Assembly (NCBI GenBank): GCA_900756495.1
Contig: CAAEKI010000098.1
Coordinates: 1-8,450 of the forward strand
From: an uncultured Oscillospiraceae bacterium
GTDB taxonomy: Bacteria; Bacillota; Clostridia; Oscillospirales; Oscillospiraceae
Direction of reading: 5' to 3'
Length of the DNA stretch: 8,450 nt
How positions within the stretch are numbered: position 1 is the first letter of the stretch; the number at the start of each line of letters is the position of its first letter. Below are positions 6,635-8,450 of the stretch, in pieces. A program made the position numbers and the translations under genes. The notes beneath the pieces are model-generated. The model searched no databases. It was given only the letters and a program-made list of their open reading frames with translations, and was not told the DNA's origin.

Positions 6635-8035
6635 ATGGGAAAGAAAACGACTCCGGGCAGCGAGCCCATCCGTGACGCGAGGACGCTGGGACTACCCAAA
6701 ATGCTGATTTTAGGGCTCCAGCACATGTTCGCCATGTTTGGCGCTACAGTACTGGTTCCCATCCTGGTGCAGGGCTACGGCCTGCCTCTGTCCATTCAAA
6801 CAACTCTGTTCTTTGCCGGTATCGGCACCCTGTTCTTCCATATCTGTACCCGGCTGAAAGTCCCCGCCTTCCTCGGGTCCTCCTTTGCCTACCTGGGCGG
6901 CTTTGCCGCCGTGGCTGCCCTGGACTCGGGAAAGTACGCCGCCATGGATGGAGCGGAGAAGCTGCAGTATGCCTGCGGCGGAATCGTAGTGGCCGGTCTG
7001 CTCTATGTCATCCTGGCCGTTATCATCAAGCTGGTGGGCGTTAAGCGGGTCATGCGCTTCCTGCCTCCCGTGGTCACCGGTCCTATCATCATCCTTATCG
7101 GCCTGAATCTGGCCCCCTCCGCTGTTACAAACGCCTCCTCCTGCTGGTGGCTGGCCATCCTGTCCATCGCCGTGATTGTTGTGGCCAATATCTGGGGCAA
7201 GGGCATGATCAAGATTATCCCCATTTTGCTCGGCGTAGTCATCCCCTATATTGTGGCGGTCATTGCCAACGCCTGCGGCGCCACTGCGCTGGACTCGGCC
7301 GGAAATGTGGTCCCTCTGATGGACTTCACCTCTGTCGCCGCCTCCGCCCCCGTCGGGCTGCAGCCCTTCTTTACCGATTTTACCGGCTCGGTGGCCAAGT
7401 TTGACGTAACCTCCATTCTGGTCATGGCCCCCATCGCCATTGCCGCTATGATGGAGCACATCGGCGATATCTCCGCGATCTCCGCCACAGTCGGAAAGCC
7501 CTTTATCCAGGACCCCGGCCTTCACCGCACCCTGATCGGCGACGGCCTGGCCACCTCGCTGGCCGGCCTCTTTGGCGGCCCCGCCAATACCACTTATGGC
7601 GAGAATACCGGCGTTCTGGTCCTCTCCCGGGTCTATGACCCCAAGGTTGTCCGCCTCGCCGCCGTTTACGCGGTCATCCTGTCTTTTTCTCCGGCTTTCG
7701 CCGCTATCGTCAACTCCATCCCCACCGCCATCATCGGCGGCGTATCCTTTATCCTGTACGGCATGATCTCCGCCATCGGCGTGCGCAATGTCGTGGAGAA
7801 CAAGGTGGACTTCACCAATTCCCGCAACCTCATCATCGCCGCCGTTATCCTCGTGTGCGGACTGGGCTTCTCCAACGGCATTACCTTCTCCATCGGCGAG
7901 GCCCATGTTACGCTGACCAACCTGGCCATCGCCGCCATCGCCGGAATCGCACTTAACGCCGTCCTCCCCGGCAAGGACTATGAGTTCGGCACCGATGCCG
8001 ACAGCGACAGCTCCGCCGATCTGGGCCGGTATTAA
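6635..8035 (+). CDS. uraA: Uracil permease, UraA/PyrP type (NCS2 family)
   Basis: The 466-residue, strongly hydrophobic membrane protein belongs to the nucleobase-cation symporter-2 family (14 transmembrane helices in UraA), which imports uracil for salvage to UMP with proton coupling. The N-terminal QHMFAMFGATVLVP (29-42) and FLGSSFAYLGG (about 79-89) are near-diagnostic of the uracil branch. The two substrate-binding glutamates of E. coli UraA (E241, E290) correspond to E274 in MMEHIGDIS and E323 in NTTYGENTG. Xanthine/urate members have Q-N at the latter site, so a uracil assignment is favoured. E. coli His245 is replaced by Asp278, a common state elsewhere in the family. The C-terminus ends in a short acidic, Ser/Asp-rich tail. 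AGGAG (6624-6628) lies six bases before ATG 6635. The gene is transcribed alone between its attenuated leader and the terminator at 8070. Confidence 0.94.
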   Translation: MGKKTTPGSEPIRDARTLGLPKMLILGLQHMFAMFGATVLVPILVQGYGLPLSIQTTLFFAGIGTLFFHICTRLKVPAFLGSSFAYLGGFAAVAALDSGKYAAMDGAEKLQYACGGIVVAGLLYVILAVIIKLVGVKRVMRFLPPVVTGPIIILIGLNLAPSAVTNASSCWWLAILSIAVIVVANIWGKGMIKIIPILLGVVIPYIVAVIANACGATALDSAGNVVPLMDFTSVAASAPVGLQPFFTDFTGSVAKFDVTSILVMAPIAIAAMMEHIGDISAISATVGKPFIQDPGLHRTLIGDGLATSLAGLFGGPANTTYGENTGVLVLSRVYDPKVVRLAAVYAVILSFSPAFAAIVNSIPTAIIGGVSFILYGMISAIGVRNVVENKVDFTNSRNLIIAAVILVCGLGFSNGITFSIGEAHVTLTNLAIAAIAGIALNAVLPGKDYEFGTDADSDSSADLGRY

Positions 8036-8069
8036 ACGTATTTCGGCGCTGCCCTCAGCCTTGATGCAG

Positions 8070-8109
8070 AAGCGCCCCCGCAGACGGAAAGGTCTGCGGG
8101 GGCGCTTTT
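8070..8109 (+). terminator. Strong intrinsic terminator after the uracil permease
   Basis: AAGCGCCCCCGCAGAC (8070-8085) and GTCTGCGGGGGCGCTT (8092-8107) form a perfect 16-bp, GC-rich stem around the loop GGAAAG, followed by TT then C on the plus strand; counting the end of the stem gives a TTTT run. It starts 34 bases after the permease stop and ends 9 bases from the stop of the convergent aminotransferase gene. On the minus strand it is followed by CTGCATC, a poor U-tract, so termination of the aminotransferase transcript here would be less efficient. Confidence 0.9.
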
Positions 8110-8116
8110 CTATCGT

Positions 8117-8450
8117 TCAGCGTCCATACTCCGCGGCCAGCGCCGCAAAGACGGGCAGCGCCTTTTCTACGGTCGCAGTATCGACACAGAAAGCAATCCG
8201 CACATAGCCGGGCAGGCCGAAGGTATCAGTAGGCGCCAGCAGCAGATCCCGCTCCATCGCCCTGCGGCAGAAGGCCTCGGCATCAGGCTCAGGCGCCTTC
8301 ATCATTAAATAGAAGGTGCCCTCCGGCTTCACACAGGTGTAGCCCATTCCGGTCAGCCCCTCGTAGAGCAGGTTGCGGTTGCGCTCGTACACGGACAGGT
8401 CGGCGGTCAGCCCGTCACAGGTTGCAGCCACCCGCTGAAAGAGGCTGGGC
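8117..8450 (-). CDS. Class I/II PLP-dependent aminotransferase, C-terminal fragment
   Basis: The frame is open from the window edge, so the gene's 5' part, including the PLP lysine, lies outside. About 110 C-terminal residues are visible. They match the small domain of fold-I class I/II aminotransferases: PSLFQRVAA, SVYERNRNLLYEGLTGMGY, KPEGTFYLMMKAP, and FGLPGYVRIAFCVD, whose arginine normally binds the substrate alpha-carboxylate. The stop is TGA (8119-8117, minus strand) and the C-terminus looks complete. This subgroup is usually annotated simply as a pyridoxal-phosphate-dependent aminotransferase, with aspartate/aromatic-like members; the amino-acid substrate cannot be read from this fragment. 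The GTG at 8431 is an internal valine, not a start. Confidence 0.92.
   Translation of the reverse strand, partial: PSLFQRVAATCDGLTADLSVYERNRNLLYEGLTGMGYTCVKPEGTFYLMMKAPEPDAEAFCRRAMERDLLLAPTDTFGLPGYVRIAFCVDTATVEKALPVFAALAAEYGR

Noticed and set aside
6710..7906. A 398-codon minus-strand open frame opposite the permease.
   Set aside because: The product is a low-complexity Gly/Asp/His/Gln-rich string, the mirror image of hydrophobic transmembrane codons. It is a shadow of the permease.

Overview
The window looks like chromosomal DNA from a fairly GC-rich member of the Firmicutes, most likely class Clostridia in the Oscillospiraceae/Flavonifractor direction. This is inferred from three things: purine-rich Shine-Dalgarno sequences (AAGGAG, AGAGGAG), sigma-A-type promoters in AT-rich gaps between GC-rich genes, and protein sequences that read like clostridial UvrA/UvrB, a clostridial-type LysA-like decarboxylase and a UraA-type permease. 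I see no insertion sequence, phage gene, CRISPR array, tRNA or rRNA. Both ends cut through genes.

Layout. Positions 1-4907 form a co-directional plus-strand block: the 3' end of uvrB, a ~100-residue TIGR04076-type protein, an aldo/keto reductase with two C-terminal 4Fe-4S motifs, and a complete uvrA. The last three genes are separated by only 26-32 bases and are probably co-transcribed. A strong hairpin at 4929-4960 closes this block and also serves the convergent minus-strand gene at 5006-6265, a diaminopimelate decarboxylase-family PLP enzyme. The gap 6266-6634 carries two divergent promoters, three helically phased A-tracts between them, and a ~185-nt leader for a UraA-type uracil permease (6635-8035). 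A second strong terminator (8070-8109) separates the permease from a convergent class I/II aminotransferase whose 3' end runs to the window edge.

How the genes work together. UvrA and UvrB are the damage-recognition half of nucleotide excision repair. The two redox-type genes between them have no known role in repair and may simply share the transcript. The decarboxylase would make lysine from meso-diaminopimelate, but two active-site positions differ from textbook LysA. The permease imports uracil for pyrimidine salvage.

The most interesting region is the permease leader. It has an intrinsic terminator upstream of the gene, preceded by 22 consecutive pyrimidines. Part of that tract is perfectly complementary over 10 nt to the permease Shine-Dalgarno region and can alternatively pair with an upstream G-rich segment. 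Short reading frames also run across the terminator. I recognise no PyrR site or named riboswitch there, so this is a candidate for pyrimidine-responsive control that I cannot assign to a known class. The rest of the window is ordinary housekeeping sequence.
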